Assembly: GCF_001561995.1 (NCBI RefSeq)
Contig: NZ_LLWC01000022.1
Coordinates: 248,001 to 312,000 of the forward strand
Origin: Polycladidibacter hongkongensis
Lineage (GTDB): Bacteria > Pseudomonadota > Alphaproteobacteria > Rhizobiales > Stappiaceae
Direction of reading: 5' to 3'
DNA length: 64,000 nt
Of this stretch, positions 1-9,404 are shown in pieces. The position numbers and the translations under genes were made by a program. Positions within the stretch are counted from its first letter, which is position 1. Each line of letters starts with the position of its first letter. The notes below the pieces were generated by a model that saw only the letters and a program-made list of their open reading frames with translations, searched no databases and was not told the DNA's origin.

Positions 1-1
1 A

Positions 2-892
2 AACGGGCCCAGACGCTTGTCCCCCTTCATCGTCCCCTCGTTTCTTGCCAATCTGGCAGCGGGCCAAGTTTCCATCACCCACGGCTTCAAAGGCCCTCTT
101 GGCACACCGGTGACCGCTTGCGCCGCCAGCGTCCAAGCACTCGGAGATGCAGCCCGCCTGATTAGAGCCGACGAAGCCGACGTTGCCGTCGCAGGCGGTG
201 CTGAAGCCAGCATCGATCCGGTTTCCTTTGCCGGTTTTTCCGCCGCGCGAGCGCTTTCCAGCAGCTATAATGATACACCATCAGCTGCATCCCGCCCGTT
301 TGACAAAGCTCGCGATGGCTTCGTTATGGGGGAAGGTGCCGCCATTTTGCTGCTTGAAGAACGCCAACACGCCATCGAGCGCGGCGCCGAGATTATCTGT
401 GAGCTTAGCGGATATGGCACCAGTGCAGATGCCCATCACGTTACAGCCGGTCCAGAAGATGGCAGCGGCGCACTGCAAGCAATGCAACTCGCACTCGCTC
501 AATCCTCACTATCACCTGAGGCGATTGGCTATGTTAACGCACACAGCACATCAACACCGCTGGGTGATTTGGCGGAGCTGGCAGCACTAACCCGCCTGTT
601 TCCAACCCGTGGTAAAACACTTGCGGTATCTTCAACGAAGTCTGCCACAGGGCATCTGCTGGGAGCCACCGGTGCTCTAGAAGCAATCGCAGCAATCAAA
701 GCACTAACAACCGGGACACTCCCCCCCACACTCAACCTTCAAGATCCAGAAGTATCCGCAGGCAATATGCCTATAGAGTTCGATCTGGTGCCAGAAAGTG
801 CCGTCAAGCGCGAGCTTTCCCATGTCATGAGCAATGGCTTTGGCTTCGGAGGCGTGAACGCGGCTATTGTGTTCTCTTCCACCCATCCATAA
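2..892 (+). CDS. fabF: beta-ketoacyl-ACP synthase II (FabF family), 5'-truncated by window start
   Basis: This is the C-terminal roughly 296 residues of a KAS I/II condensing enzyme, which elongates acyl-ACP with malonyl-ACP in fatty acid synthesis. The frame is open to the window edge, and the residues before the first possible start codon (NGPRR, then SPF) belong to the family, so the true start lies outside the window. The catalytic triad is visible: Cys at about fragment residue 40 (VTACAAS), then His in NAHSTSTPLGD and His in KSATGHLLGA, followed by the GFGFGGVNA tail. Family members usually have NAHGTST and KSMTGH, so two residues next to the catalytic histidines differ. It could be the main FabF or the second copy found in very-long-chain acyl (AcpXL, lipid A) clusters; the missing upstream genes would decide. 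Confidence 0.9.
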   Translation, partial: NGPRRLSPFIVPSFLANLAAGQVSITHGFKGPLGTPVTACAASVQALGDAARLIRADEADVAVAGGAEASIDPVSFAGFSAARALSSSYNDTPSAASRPFDKARDGFVMGEGAAILLLEERQHAIERGAEIICELSGYGTSADAHHVTAGPEDGSGALQAMQLALAQSSLSPEAIGYVNAHSTSTPLGDLAELAALTRLFPTRGKTLAVSSTKSATGHLLGATGALEAIAAIKALTTGTLPPTLNLQDPEVSAGNMPIEFDLVPESAVKRELSHVMSNGFGFGGVNAAIVFSSTHP

Positions 893-950
893 CATGAAAG
901 CACTTGCGGTAGCGCAAACCCCTACCTGCCTCTGCTCCAATCTCTTGTAT

Positions 951-1517
951 TTAACTGGCCTTGCCCGCAATCCCGATAGCCAGATAGCTCCAGCCATTTA
1001 TGATGATAGAGATGCCGGCAAGTGTGCCAAGAACCCAATCCGCGGACAAGGGAAAACCATAGAAAATGCAAATTCCGGCACCAAGAGAAACAAGCCCGGC
1101 AAATAAGACCCACCCCCAGCCATCACGGGGTCGCAAAGCAAACGAAAGCATCAATTGCGAAACACCCTGCGCCACAAAAATCGAGGCAACAACAAGCGTC
1201 AACGCGACCGTACCGATAACCGGGTGGTAGAAAATCAGCGCACCGCCCACGATGGCGATCAGTCCCAGCAAGACCTGCCAAACAACACCCTTCCATCCCT
1301 TAACTGAAAAGGCGTGCCAAAGCTGAACAACGCCCACGGCAATCAAACAACTTGCAATGACAAAGGTTACCGCAAAAGTTGAAGCCAAAGGCATCGCAAC
1401 GACAAACATACCGCCAATAATCATCAAAATCCCGAGCAGCAGGAATTTGCCCCATCCCTGTTGCACTTGGCTTGAAACCTTGATGTGTTCTTCTGATCCG
1501 GCACTGGATGCGGTCAT
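951..1517 (-). CDS. HdeD-like (DUF308) multispanning membrane protein
   Basis: The product is 188 residues with six hydrophobic segments arranged as short TM hairpins rich in Gly, Ala and Val. This is the usual make-up of the HdeD/DUF308 family of inner-membrane proteins, whose E. coli member is linked to acid resistance. I chose the start giving MTASSAGSEE because an AAGGGGA ribosome site sits 6 bases before it; an in-frame start 11 codons upstream lacks one. The gene converges on the fabF-type gene, with only about 58 bases between the stops, so it is a separate unit. The biochemical role of the family is not established, and nothing here narrows it. Confidence 0.75.
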   Translation of the reverse strand: MTASSAGSEEHIKVSSQVQQGWGKFLLLGILMIIGGMFVVAMPLASTFAVTFVIASCLIAVGVVQLWHAFSVKGWKGVVWQVLLGLIAIVGGALIFYHPVIGTVALTLVVASIFVAQGVSQLMLSFALRPRDGWGWVLFAGLVSLGAGICIFYGFPLSADWVLGTLAGISIIINGWSYLAIGIAGKAS

Positions 1518-1662
1518 CACATTTCCCCTTAAACGCAGCAGCTGAGACATTAGTTCTGGGACAACCTTAATCGCTTAAGCGCCAGCGCAGAATTCTCAAG
1601 TTCTGGGAACAAGAGGCAAACGGGTAAAATGCGCACCCCTTCTTTCAAGGGGTGCCTGTCAC

Positions 1663-2871
1663 CTAATCCGCACCATCGTGCTTTTCCATTGTTCTTTGTT
1701 TCTCTTGAGCAGCCGCCGCGCGCGCAGCCTCCCGAATTCTCTCGGCTGTTTCAGGCTTGCGGCGCAAAAAACTCCGGAGAACATTTAGGTCAAGCACCAG
1801 CAATCGGCACTGCTCTATCGCTGTAGCTTCACGCTTGCAAACCCCTTTGCCGCTAAGCTCTAAAGCACCAAAATGGTCGCCACTGCCAATCTCTAGCTCC
1901 CCTTCATCGTCGCTCAATCGAACGCGTCCGCTAGAAATAATATACATGCTATGCGCAGGGTCGCCGCGATGCACAATCCTCTCACCTTCGTAGGCCTCCT
2001 GCGAGCGTAGTATCTGGGAGATCTCCTTGATCTCATGGGCACTCAATTTCTGGAACATTGGGATTTCAGCAACCATTGACCAACTAACCACAAAATCCCG
2101 TGCGCCAATCTCACGCACAAAGGCCGTGCCAATAATGCCAACAGGCAAAGCAAAGAGACAATAACCGACCAACATCATTAAGCTAGCCAAAGCCTTGCCG
2201 ATCACGGACACCGGAACGACATCGCCGTAACCCACAGTCGTTAATGTCGCAAAGGCCCACCACATGGATCTTGGGATACTGCCAAATGCCTCTGGCTGAA
2301 CGTGCCGTTCTACGCTGAACATAAGTGTTGCAGCTAACAGGATACATCCCAAAATAATTACAAGGCTGGCAATGATAGCGTTTCTCTCGACAACCACAGC
2401 ATTGGTCAAGGATCTAAGCGCTGGTGAATAACGTACGATTTTTAAAAACCGCAATAATCGGAGGAATAGGATCGCAGTAAAATCACTACTTGGTAGGAGA
2501 GGCAACAAAACCAAAGGAAGCGCCGCCAGCAGATCGACTAGAGCAAGTGGCTGAAGCACAAAAAACAACCGAGACTTAAGCGGCCCATGGCGTGCGCTTT
2601 GAGGATGTAAATTACACACCCAAACACGGCAAACATACTCGACAAGAAAAACCCAGCCGGAGGCAAAATTTACCAGCAGTAAAAGAAAACCACTTTCTGC
2701 CCTAATCTTCGGGTCACTTTGCAAGATAGCGGCAGTTACATTTAACAGGATTAACACCACAAGGACACGCCCCGTTACCCTTGCTGTTCGGCTCCTCGCA
2801 GGATCTGCTTCAAGTGATGCAAATACAGTTTGCTTTATCTTTTGATAGAGTCGCATAAGCTTGCCCGTCAT
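1663..2871 (-). CDS. six-TM potassium channel with C-terminal cyclic-nucleotide-binding domain
   Basis: This 402-residue protein looks like a bacterial voltage-gated/CNG-type K+ channel of the MlotiK1 group. Hydrophobic segments S1-S3 lie between about residues 33 and 130. An S4-like helix with regularly spaced arginines (FLRLLRFLKIVRYSPALR) is at about 136-154. S5, the pore helix and the K+ selectivity filter TTVGYGD follow at 211-217, then S6. Residues about 265-370 form a cNMP-binding fold (GERIVHRGDPAHSMYIISSGRV, then FGALEL). A charged Arg/Ala/Glu tail closes it. By family, cyclic nucleotide binding would modulate K+ flux across the inner membrane; the ligand cannot be read from sequence. 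It lies downstream of alaS on the same strand but beyond a strong terminator. Confidence 0.88.
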   Translation of the reverse strand: MTGKLMRLYQKIKQTVFASLEADPARSRTARVTGRVLVVLILLNVTAAILQSDPKIRAESGFLLLLVNFASGWVFLVEYVCRVWVCNLHPQSARHGPLKSRLFFVLQPLALVDLLAALPLVLLPLLPSSDFTAILFLRLLRFLKIVRYSPALRSLTNAVVVERNAIIASLVIILGCILLAATLMFSVERHVQPEAFGSIPRSMWWAFATLTTVGYGDVVPVSVIGKALASLMMLVGYCLFALPVGIIGTAFVREIGARDFVVSWSMVAEIPMFQKLSAHEIKEISQILRSQEAYEGERIVHRGDPAHSMYIISSGRVRLSDDEGELEIGSGDHFGALELSGKGVCKREATAIEQCRLLVLDLNVLRSFLRRKPETAERIREAARAAAAQEKQRTMEKHDGAD

Positions 2872-2900
2872 ATTCGAGCCAACTCTACATCATCAGATAC

Positions 2901-2937
2901 AAACAAAACAAAAAAGGGAGAGCAACGCTCTCCCTTT
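2901..2937 (-). terminator. rho-independent terminator of alaS
   Basis: An 11-bp perfect stem (2913-2923 with 2927-2937, AAAGGGAGAGC and its complement) has a 3-base loop and is followed on the minus strand by a T-rich run. It begins 4 bases after the alaS stop codon. Confidence 0.9.
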
Positions 2938-2941
2938 CTCA

Positions 2942-5593
2942 TCAGATATTATTCAGGTGATCACGGATGGCCGCAATTGCCTCATCTGCCTTAGAAGCGT
3001 CCGGGCCTCCTGCCTGCGCCATATCAGGGCGCCCGCCCCCGCCGCGTCCGCCAAGAGCCGCTGATCCGAGGCGTACCAGATCAACCGCGCTGACTTTATC
3101 ACTGCAATCTTTGGTCACACCAACAACAATCGCCGCTTTGCCATCATCCCCGCTGTTAATCAAAACCACGACGCCGTTCTCAAGATTTGCCTTTGCCTCA
3201 TCAGCCAAACCCTTAAGATCTTTCGGATTCAAACCATCAGTTACTTTGGCAAAAAAGTTAAATGTACCGAGTTCTTCCGCTTTCTGCTCACCAGAAGTTC
3301 CACCACCAAGCGCAAGCTGTTTTTTTGCATTTGCTAACTCTCGCTCCAGCTTGCGTCGCTCGTCCAACAGTGCAGCTATCCGTGCAGGCACATCCTCTGC
3401 AGCGACTTTTAGTACACCTGATGTCTGACGCATCAACGCGTCTTGCCGAGCCAAGTAGGTGCGCGCTGCATCCCCAGTCAACGCTTCTAGCCGCCGAATA
3501 CCAGCAGCAACAGCACCTTCATTCACAACCGTTACAAGACCAATATCGCCGGTTCGAGAAACATGGGTGCCCCCGCAAAGCTCCACGGAATAGGCTTTGC
3601 TTCCCCCATCCAGAGCCTGTCCCATGCTAACCACACGAACCTCATCGCCATATTTTTCGCCAAACAACGCAGTTGCCCCACTCTCAATGGCGTCATCAAC
3701 CGCCATCAACCGAGTTTCAACCTCCGCATTTTGAAGTACGACCTCGTTCGCCAATTCTTCTACACGCTTGACATCTTCGTCACTCAATGGCTTTGGATGT
3801 GAAAAGTCAAAGCGCAACCGCTCAGACATCACGAGAGATCCTTTCTGTGCGACATGGTCTCCAAGCGTCGAGCGCAGTGCTTCATGCAGCAAATGTGTCG
3901 CTGAATGGTTGGAACGTATTGCCGAACGACGAGAATGATCGATAGCCATCTCGATTGGATTGCCCAGATGAATTGACCCCTCGGTCACAGCCAGCGCATG
4001 CACAAACACACCCTCTGCCTTCTTCTGAGTGTTGGTTACAATCGCTTCAAAGCCTTCACCAGTAATCTTTCCGGTATCGCCCACCTGACCCCCGGATTCT
4101 CCGTAAAACGGAGTTTGATTCACCACTAGGAAACCTTCTTCTCCCTTACTCAGCGATGTAACCACGGCGCCATCCTTAACCAATGCTGAAACGACACCTT
4201 CTGCCTTCTCGGTTTCATAGCCAAGGAATTCGGTCACCCCGACTTTCTCCTTGATCCCAAACCAGATTGCGTCTGTAGCAGCATCGCCAGAACCTGTCCA
4301 AGCTGCACGAGCCTCGGCTTTCTGACGCTCCATCGCCCTATTAAAGGCATCAGTATCTACGTTGATGTTCTTCGCGCGCAGTGCATCCTGCGTCAGATCA
4401 AGTGGGAAACCGTAGGTGTCATACAGCTTGAAAGCAGTCTCCCCGTCTAATTGCTTGCTATCTCCAAGCTCCTCAACTGCGGTATCCAGCAATCCAAGGC
4501 CTCGCTCTAGCGTTTTAATAAAACGCTTTTCTTCAAGCAGAATTGTCTCTTCTATCAATTTTTCTGCTCGTACCAACTCTGGAAATGCGCGACCCATTTC
4601 CCGCACTAAAATGGGTAGCATTTTGTAAATAATCGGATCCCGTGCCCCAAGCAGATTCGCATGTCGCATCGCCCGACGCATGATACGGCGCAGCACATAA
4701 CCACGCCCCTCATTCGAAGGCAGTACACCATCTGCAATCAAGAAAGACATCGATCGCAAGTGATCAGCAATAACCCTGTGGCTTGACCCGGCTTTTCCGC
4801 CAGCCTCAACGCCGGTTAAGTTCTCGGAGGACGCTATCAGAGCTTTGAACAGGTCAATGTCATAGTTATCGTGCACACCTTGCATGAGGGCTGCAAATCG
4901 CTCCAACCCCATACCTGTATCAATCGAGGGCCGCGGCAGATCGAGACGCTCATTCGCAGTTTGCTCATACTGCATGAAGACGAGATTCCAAATCTCGATA
5001 AAGCGGTCCCCGTCTTCCTCAGGAGAGCCAGGAGGACCACCCCAGATGTGCTCACCATGATCGTAAAAAATTTCCGAACAAGGGCCACAAGGGCCTGTAT
5101 CTCCCATGGACCAAAAGTTATCAGAGGTCGGGATACGAATTATCTTTTCATCCGCAAAACCAGTCAGCTTTTTCCATATAGAAAAAGCCTCGTCATCCTC
5201 TGAATAAACTGTGACCAGCAGTTTGTCTTTTGGGAGGCAGTACTCTTTTGTAAGCAAATTCCAAGCAAGCTCGATAGCCTGTTCTTTAAAGTAATCGCCA
5301 AACGAGAAGTTGCCGAGCATTTCAAAGAATGTATGGTGACGGGCTGTATACCCCACATTGTCTAGATCATTGTGCTTGCCGCCAGCACGCACGCACTTCT
5401 GTGATGATGTAGCACGTACGTAGTCACGCTTTTCAACACCCGTAAACACATTCTTAAACGGAACCATGCCCGCGTTGGTAAACATCAACGTCGGATCGTT
5501 GCGCGGAACCAATGGGCTAGATGGCACAATTTCATGTCCATGCTTTGCAAAGTAGTCGAGGAACGCCGACCGAATCTCGTTTACACCACTCAT
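2942..5593 (-). CDS. alaS: alanyl-tRNA synthetase
   Basis: This full-length 883-residue AlaS charges tRNA-Ala in the cytoplasm and edits mischarged Ser and Gly. The class II aminoacylation core opens with the characteristic [20 protein letters not shown] and continues through [18 protein letters not shown]. The editing domain carries the zinc/tRNA-editing motifs HSATH (about residues 563-567) and CGGTH (about 672-676). A C-terminal oligomerisation/C-Ala domain ends in a Gly-rich [16 protein letters not shown] segment. It lies downstream of recA on the same strand with a 280-base gap, a gene order common in Alphaproteobacteria. It has its own terminator immediately after the stop. Confidence 0.99.
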   Translation of the reverse strand: MSGVNEIRSAFLDYFAKHGHEIVPSSPLVPRNDPTLMFTNAGMVPFKNVFTGVEKRDYVRATSSQKCVRAGGKHNDLDNVGYTARHHTFFEMLGNFSFGDYFKEQAIELAWNLLTKEYCLPKDKLLVTVYSEDDEAFSIWKKLTGFADEKIIRIPTSDNFWSMGDTGPCGPCSEIFYDHGEHIWGGPPGSPEEDGDRFIEIWNLVFMQYEQTANERLDLPRPSIDTGMGLERFAALMQGVHDNYDIDLFKALIASSENLTGVEAGGKAGSSHRVIADHLRSMSFLIADGVLPSNEGRGYVLRRIMRRAMRHANLLGARDPIIYKMLPILVREMGRAFPELVRAEKLIEETILLEEKRFIKTLERGLGLLDTAVEELGDSKQLDGETAFKLYDTYGFPLDLTQDALRAKNINVDTDAFNRAMERQKAEARAAWTGSGDAATDAIWFGIKEKVGVTEFLGYETEKAEGVVSALVKDGAVVTSLSKGEEGFLVVNQTPFYGESGGQVGDTGKITGEGFEAIVTNTQKKAEGVFVHALAVTEGSIHLGNPIEMAIDHSRRSAIRSNHSATHLLHEALRSTLGDHVAQKGSLVMSERLRFDFSHPKPLSDEDVKRVEELANEVVLQNAEVETRLMAVDDAIESGATALFGEKYGDEVRVVSMGQALDGGSKAYSVELCGGTHVSRTGDIGLVTVVNEGAVAAGIRRLEALTGDAARTYLARQDALMRQTSGVLKVAAEDVPARIAALLDERRKLERELANAKKQLALGGGTSGEQKAEELGTFNFFAKVTDGLNPKDLKGLADEAKANLENGVVVLINSGDDGKAAIVVGVTKDCSDKVSAVDLVRLGSAALGGRGGGGRPDMAQAGGPDASKADEAIAAIRDHLNNI

Positions 5594-5840
5594 AGATACT
5601 CGTTTCCAAATTACCGAAAGGAAGTTTTCTTCCTGTTCGCTTGTCCTGTAGTTGCTCTTGTCAGCGTTTTATCCTTTGAAAAATGCAGTGTCTATCTGCA
5701 AACGTCGATTTTCTTTGGTTCCAAGCGAAAACAAACACCTGCAACTCACACGTAACCTTAGAACACAGAGAAACCCCGCCTCGCCGCTTTGTGACCGGCA
5801 ATTGATCTAATTAGGACGCGTTCGTCTTTCTTTCAGATAA

Positions 5841-5870
5841 ATTAAAGGCGAGAGATACTCCCTCGCCCAT
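5841..5870 (-). terminator. probable recA terminator
   Basis: An inverted repeat GGCGAG/CTCGCC lies just after the recA stop, followed on the minus strand by TTTAATTTAT. The stem is short (6 bp) and the T-run is interrupted, so it is likely but not strong. Confidence 0.6.
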
Positions 5871-5873
5871 AGT

Positions 5874-6998
5874 CTACGCTAATGCTTTATTTGCTCCACG
5901 CCGCGTACGTGTTGCGGGAGCCGCTTCCGGCTTTGGTTCAGGCGCCGCCGCCGCTTCGGGATCATCAAGTGTTGCAGCTATCAGACCAGCACCTTGCCTA
6001 ATTGCTAACTCAATTTCATCTGCGATTTCAGTATTTTCTCTTAGAAACTGCTTAGAGTTTTCTCGCCCCTGTCCCAAGCGCTGAGAGTTGTAAGAGAACC
6101 ACGCTCCAGACTTCTCAACAATGCCACCTTTGACACCAAGGTCGAGCAGCTCCCCAAGTTTGGAAACACCTTCTCCATACAGAATGTCGAATTCCACCTG
6201 TTTAAACGGAGGCGCAAGCTTGTTCTTAACAACCTTTATTCGGGTCTGATTTCCGATCACTTCATCGCGATCCTTAATCGCACCAATTCGGCGGATGTCC
6301 AACCTAACACTGGCGTAAAATTTTAGTGCATTTCCGCCAGTTGTTGTCTCTGGCGAACCAAACATCACGCCAATCTTCATGCGAATCTGGTTGATGAAGA
6401 TAACCATAGTATTGGACTTGGAAATCGACGCAGTGAGTTTGCGTAGGGCCTGACTCATCAACCGCGCTTGCAGACCGGGCAAAGAGTCGCCCATCTCTCC
6501 CTCTAGTTCGGCTTTCGGTGTCAGCGCGGCTACAGAATCGATAACCAAAACATCAATTGCGCCCGAACGCACAAGCGTGTCTGCAATCTCAAGTGCCTGT
6601 TCACCTGCATCAGGTTGAGAAATCAGCAGATCATCAATGTTAACGCCAAGTTTGCGAGCATAAACTGGATCAAGCGCATGCTCTGCATCGACGAATGCGC
6701 ATATTCCGCCCTTCTTTTGGGCCTCGGCAACGGTGTGCAGAGCAAGCGTAGTTTTTCCCGACGATTCTGGACCGTAAATCTCGACAATTCTCCCCTTTGG
6801 CAATCCTCCAATGCCAAGTGCGATATCAAGCCCGAGACAACCGGTTGAAATCGATTGCACTTCAACAACTTGCCCCTGCCCCATGCGCATGACAGAGCCT
6901 TTACCAAAAGCGCGCTCAATCTGAGAGAGCGCGGCTTCCAATGCTTTTGTTTTATCCATATCTTTGCCCTCAACAAGGCGGAGTGAAGTTTGCGACAT
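5874..6998 (-). CDS. recA: recombinase RecA
   Basis: RecA (374 residues) forms filaments on single-stranded DNA, carries out strand exchange and activates LexA self-cleavage. Walker A is GPESSGKT at residues 76-83. Walker B (VLVIDSV), the [22 protein letters not shown] loop region and the DNA-binding core are all typical. The C-terminal tail is an alphaproteobacterial Pro/Ala/Glu-rich stretch ending in [11 protein letters not shown]. The start [16 protein letters not shown] matches the usual family N-terminus. The gene is transcribed towards alaS. A candidate SOS operator lies 60-80 bases upstream. Confidence 0.99.
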   Translation of the reverse strand: MSQTSLRLVEGKDMDKTKALEAALSQIERAFGKGSVMRMGQGQVVEVQSISTGCLGLDIALGIGGLPKGRIVEIYGPESSGKTTLALHTVAEAQKKGGICAFVDAEHALDPVYARKLGVNIDDLLISQPDAGEQALEIADTLVRSGAIDVLVIDSVAALTPKAELEGEMGDSLPGLQARLMSQALRKLTASISKSNTMVIFINQIRMKIGVMFGSPETTTGGNALKFYASVRLDIRRIGAIKDRDEVIGNQTRIKVVKNKLAPPFKQVEFDILYGEGVSKLGELLDLGVKGGIVEKSGAWFSYNSQRLGQGRENSKQFLRENTEIADEIELAIRQGAGLIAATLDDPEAAAAPEPKPEAAPATRTRRGANKALA

Positions 6999-7414
6999 TG
7001 TTCCGCTTCCTTATTTCACGAAGGGCGAAAAAATTAAAGCTCACAATTCATGTACCTATTTTGTTCACATTTCGCAACCCTGTTTTCTTACGATCGACAA
7101 TTGAAGGGTTGTATACTTGATCTCCATTTGTTCCATTAAACAACGAAACGCAGACGGCCTCGGAACATGTTTTAGTAACAAACAGAAAACGCAGGGGGAT
7201 ATCAATGATGCATGACCACAGTAATGATTACCTATCGCGAATACGCGTTCACCGTCATTGGCTCGAATTTGCACTAGGCACTTCGCTGCAAGAGATTAGG
7301 TAAGGCAGGACGCATCCGTGCAAAGTAAGGGCAACACCTTTTTCAAACTCCAACAATAAGCCGCAGGAGGGCCTTAGCTGTGCCCATGCCTGCGAACAAA
7401 ACGTGTTTCAGCGA
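6999..7414. other. intergenic region between recA and the hydroxyproline operon
   Basis: Apart from the recA upstream region with its candidate SOS operator, I see no convincing gene, RNA or terminator here. Short open frames lack ribosome sites and family features. Confidence 0.6.
7052..7077 (-). promoter_or_regulatory. candidate LexA/SOS operator upstream of recA
   Basis: The sequence TTG-N11-CAA (7061-7077) matches the form described for the Rhizobium etli recA operator. It overlaps GTAC-N7-GTTC (7052-7066), one mismatch from the alphaproteobacterial LexA box GTTC-N7-GTTC. Its position, 54-80 bases before the recA start, suits an operator. A short degenerate motif can occur by chance, so confidence is moderate. 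Confidence 0.45.
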
Positions 7415-8332
7415 CTAGTCTTCAAAAGCCGCAACGATATGCGCTGCCACCATAAGATCAAGATGTGCCCCACCCCCGTTTTTAAACAGGGTGATCTCAT
7501 CGTCACTGCGCCGCTGCATCTGTGCAAGGGTATAGTAATCACCAAGCACGTCGCTTTTGCTAATCGCGCCAGAAGCCAGAGGTATTTTCAACTCACCAAT
7601 ATGCTCCAGCGTGGTGTCATAGCTATCCACGAATATGGAAGAGCGCCGCAATGCCGTATCATCCGCCTCGCGCATGTCCGGTCGATACGCCCCGATAAGA
7701 TCCACATGCTGTCCTGGCTTCAGCCATTCGCCGCGCAGCACCGGTTCCTGCACCATCAATGCACTGGTAATAATATCTGCCTGCCCAACGGCGCCAGCCA
7801 AATCGCTCACCGTCTGCGTGTGCGTGTATTTATCGGCAAATTGCTGCGCCCGAGCCTGAGTGCGATTCCACACCAAAAACTCAGCCTTAGGAAACAACGC
7901 CTCGTAGGCCTGCCGCAAATTGTGCGCCACCGCCCCAGCGCCCAAGATCAAAATGACACGGCTGTCCTTGCGCGCCAAACGGCTGGCCGCTAGCAAACTG
8001 TCTCCAGCTGTTTTCCACTTGGTCACCAAGTGAAAATCAATAAGCGCGCGCAGCTCGCCAGTACAGTCATCATAAAGCGACATAGCCCCGTTAATCGCGG
8101 GTTTGCCAAGCGCCGCATTTCCGGGGAAAATCGTCGCCGATTTCACCCCGATGCCGAGCCCATCAATCCACGCTTGCCGTTGCAGCAAAGTATCTTTGCC
8201 GCGATAAAGAAAGCTGTCGCTTATCGTCGCTTTTGGCAAGGCATGCCCACGCTCCAGCGCTGCAATAAGCTCCAGCCAATCCAGCTTCTCCTCACCCTCA
8301 GCAAAGCCAATCGTGCGAATAGAATTTGTCAT
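7415..8332 (-). CDS. ornithine cyclodeaminase/mu-crystallin family reductase, probable 1-pyrroline-2-carboxylate reductase
   Basis: This 305-residue protein belongs to the OCD/mu-crystallin family. A Rossmann NAD(P)-binding motif VILILGAGAVAHNL lies near residue 127, with family motifs GVKSATIFPGN and FHLVTKWKTAGDSLLAA before it. It is the last gene of the hydroxyproline operon, 28 bases after the trans-3-hydroxyproline dehydratase. That dehydratase yields 1-pyrroline-2-carboxylate, and members of this family (LhpI type) reduce it to L-proline with NAD(P)H. The assignment therefore rests on family plus partner. Ornithine cyclodeaminase or alanine dehydrogenase activity cannot be excluded from sequence alone. 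Confidence 0.82.
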   Translation of the reverse strand: MTNSIRTIGFAEGEEKLDWLELIAALERGHALPKATISDSFLYRGKDTLLQRQAWIDGLGIGVKSATIFPGNAALGKPAINGAMSLYDDCTGELRALIDFHLVTKWKTAGDSLLAASRLARKDSRVILILGAGAVAHNLRQAYEALFPKAEFLVWNRTQARAQQFADKYTHTQTVSDLAGAVGQADIITSALMVQEPVLRGEWLKPGQHVDLIGAYRPDMREADDTALRRSSIFVDSYDTTLEHIGELKIPLASGAISKSDVLGDYYTLAQMQRRSDDEITLFKNGGGAHLDLMVAAHIVAAFED

Positions 8333-8360
8333 TTCGTTTCCATCCCTAGGAAGGCAGCAA

Positions 8361-9386
8361 CTAACAGCCCCAAGTATCTTTTAGCTTATAGCCACCCGGC
8401 CACGGGTCGGAAGGATCAAGCATATGTTGATGCGTCCCGGTGATCCAGCCGCGCCCGCTAATCTGCGGAATGATCGCCGCACGATCACTTAGCGCCACTT
8501 CCTCGCAAATCTTGCCGCTAAACTGCGAACCAATGATAGAGCTGGCGGTAAACGTATCCCCCACCTGCATCATACCGCGCTTGTGCAGCAGCGCCATGCG
8601 CGCTGAAACGGCTGTGCCGGTTGGAGAGCGGTCCACCTTGCCCGGCTGGATAGCCACAGCTGATTTCGCAGTATACCCGCCCTTGATTTTCTGCAGAACG
8701 CCAGCAAACAAGCAAAAGGAAATATGCCGCCACTGCGAATTCTCAGGATGCTTGAAGCCAAGCTGTTCATTGGCCGCATTGGTAATACGAACGCCTAGCT
8801 GGGCAATATCCCTTGCCTCATGCTCGGCAATGTCAAAGCCAAGCGCCGCAGCATCCACCACCACAAAGCTGTCACCGCCATAAGCCGTATCAACTTGCAA
8901 GGAGCCAAGGCCTTCCACCTCCAGCTGGGCATCCAGTTGCCCTGCAAAACTTGGCACATTTTTCACGTTAATGCGCTCTGCCTTGCCATCTCGGCACTCC
9001 GCTTCCACATGCACCAGCCCACCCGGCGCTTCCAGCGTAAAGCGCGTCACCGGCTCTTGCATCGGCAAAATACCGCTATCCAGCAGCACAGTTGAAACGC
9101 ATATGGAGTTAGAACCAGACATAGGCGGCGTATCTTCAGGCTCCATAATTAAGAACGCGGCATCGGCTTCAGGCGATTTCGGCGGCACCAGCAAATTCAC
9201 ATGGCGAAACACCCCGCCCCTTGGCTCATTCAGCACAAAGTTGCGCAAGGTCTGGTCCTTGGCAAGGAAATCTCTCTGTTCCCACAAAGTCTTGCCAGGG
9301 GGTGGCAGCACACCACCCACAATCACATCACCTACTTCCCCCTCGGCATGACAAGAAACCACATGAACCGTTTTTGTTGAACGCAT
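8361..9386 (-). CDS. trans-3-hydroxy-L-proline dehydratase (proline racemase superfamily, Ser/Thr type)
   Basis: This 341-residue member of the proline racemase superfamily has both catalytic cysteine positions replaced. The first motif is PPMSGSN with Ser90 where racemases and epimerases have MCGH, and the second is DRSPTGT with Thr256 where they have DRSPCGT. Loss of the two-Cys arrangement fits the dehydratase subgroup that removes water from trans-3-hydroxy-L-proline to give 1-pyrroline-2-carboxylate. The next gene in the operon encodes the reductase that would turn this into proline. The other family member in the operon keeps both cysteines, so the pair looks specialised for the two hydroxyproline isomers. 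The start [17 protein letters not shown] is the family's usual N-terminus. Confidence 0.85.
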   Translation of the reverse strand: MRSTKTVHVVSCHAEGEVGDVIVGGVLPPPGKTLWEQRDFLAKDQTLRNFVLNEPRGGVFRHVNLLVPPKSPEADAAFLIMEPEDTPPMSGSNSICVSTVLLDSGILPMQEPVTRFTLEAPGGLVHVEAECRDGKAERINVKNVPSFAGQLDAQLEVEGLGSLQVDTAYGGDSFVVVDAAALGFDIAEHEARDIAQLGVRITNAANEQLGFKHPENSQWRHISFCLFAGVLQKIKGGYTAKSAVAIQPGKVDRSPTGTAVSARMALLHKRGMMQVGDTFTASSIIGSQFSGKICEEVALSDRAAIIPQISGRGWITGTHQHMLDPSDPWPGGYKLKDTWGC

Positions 9387-9404
9387 TACGAAACTCCCAA
9401 AATC

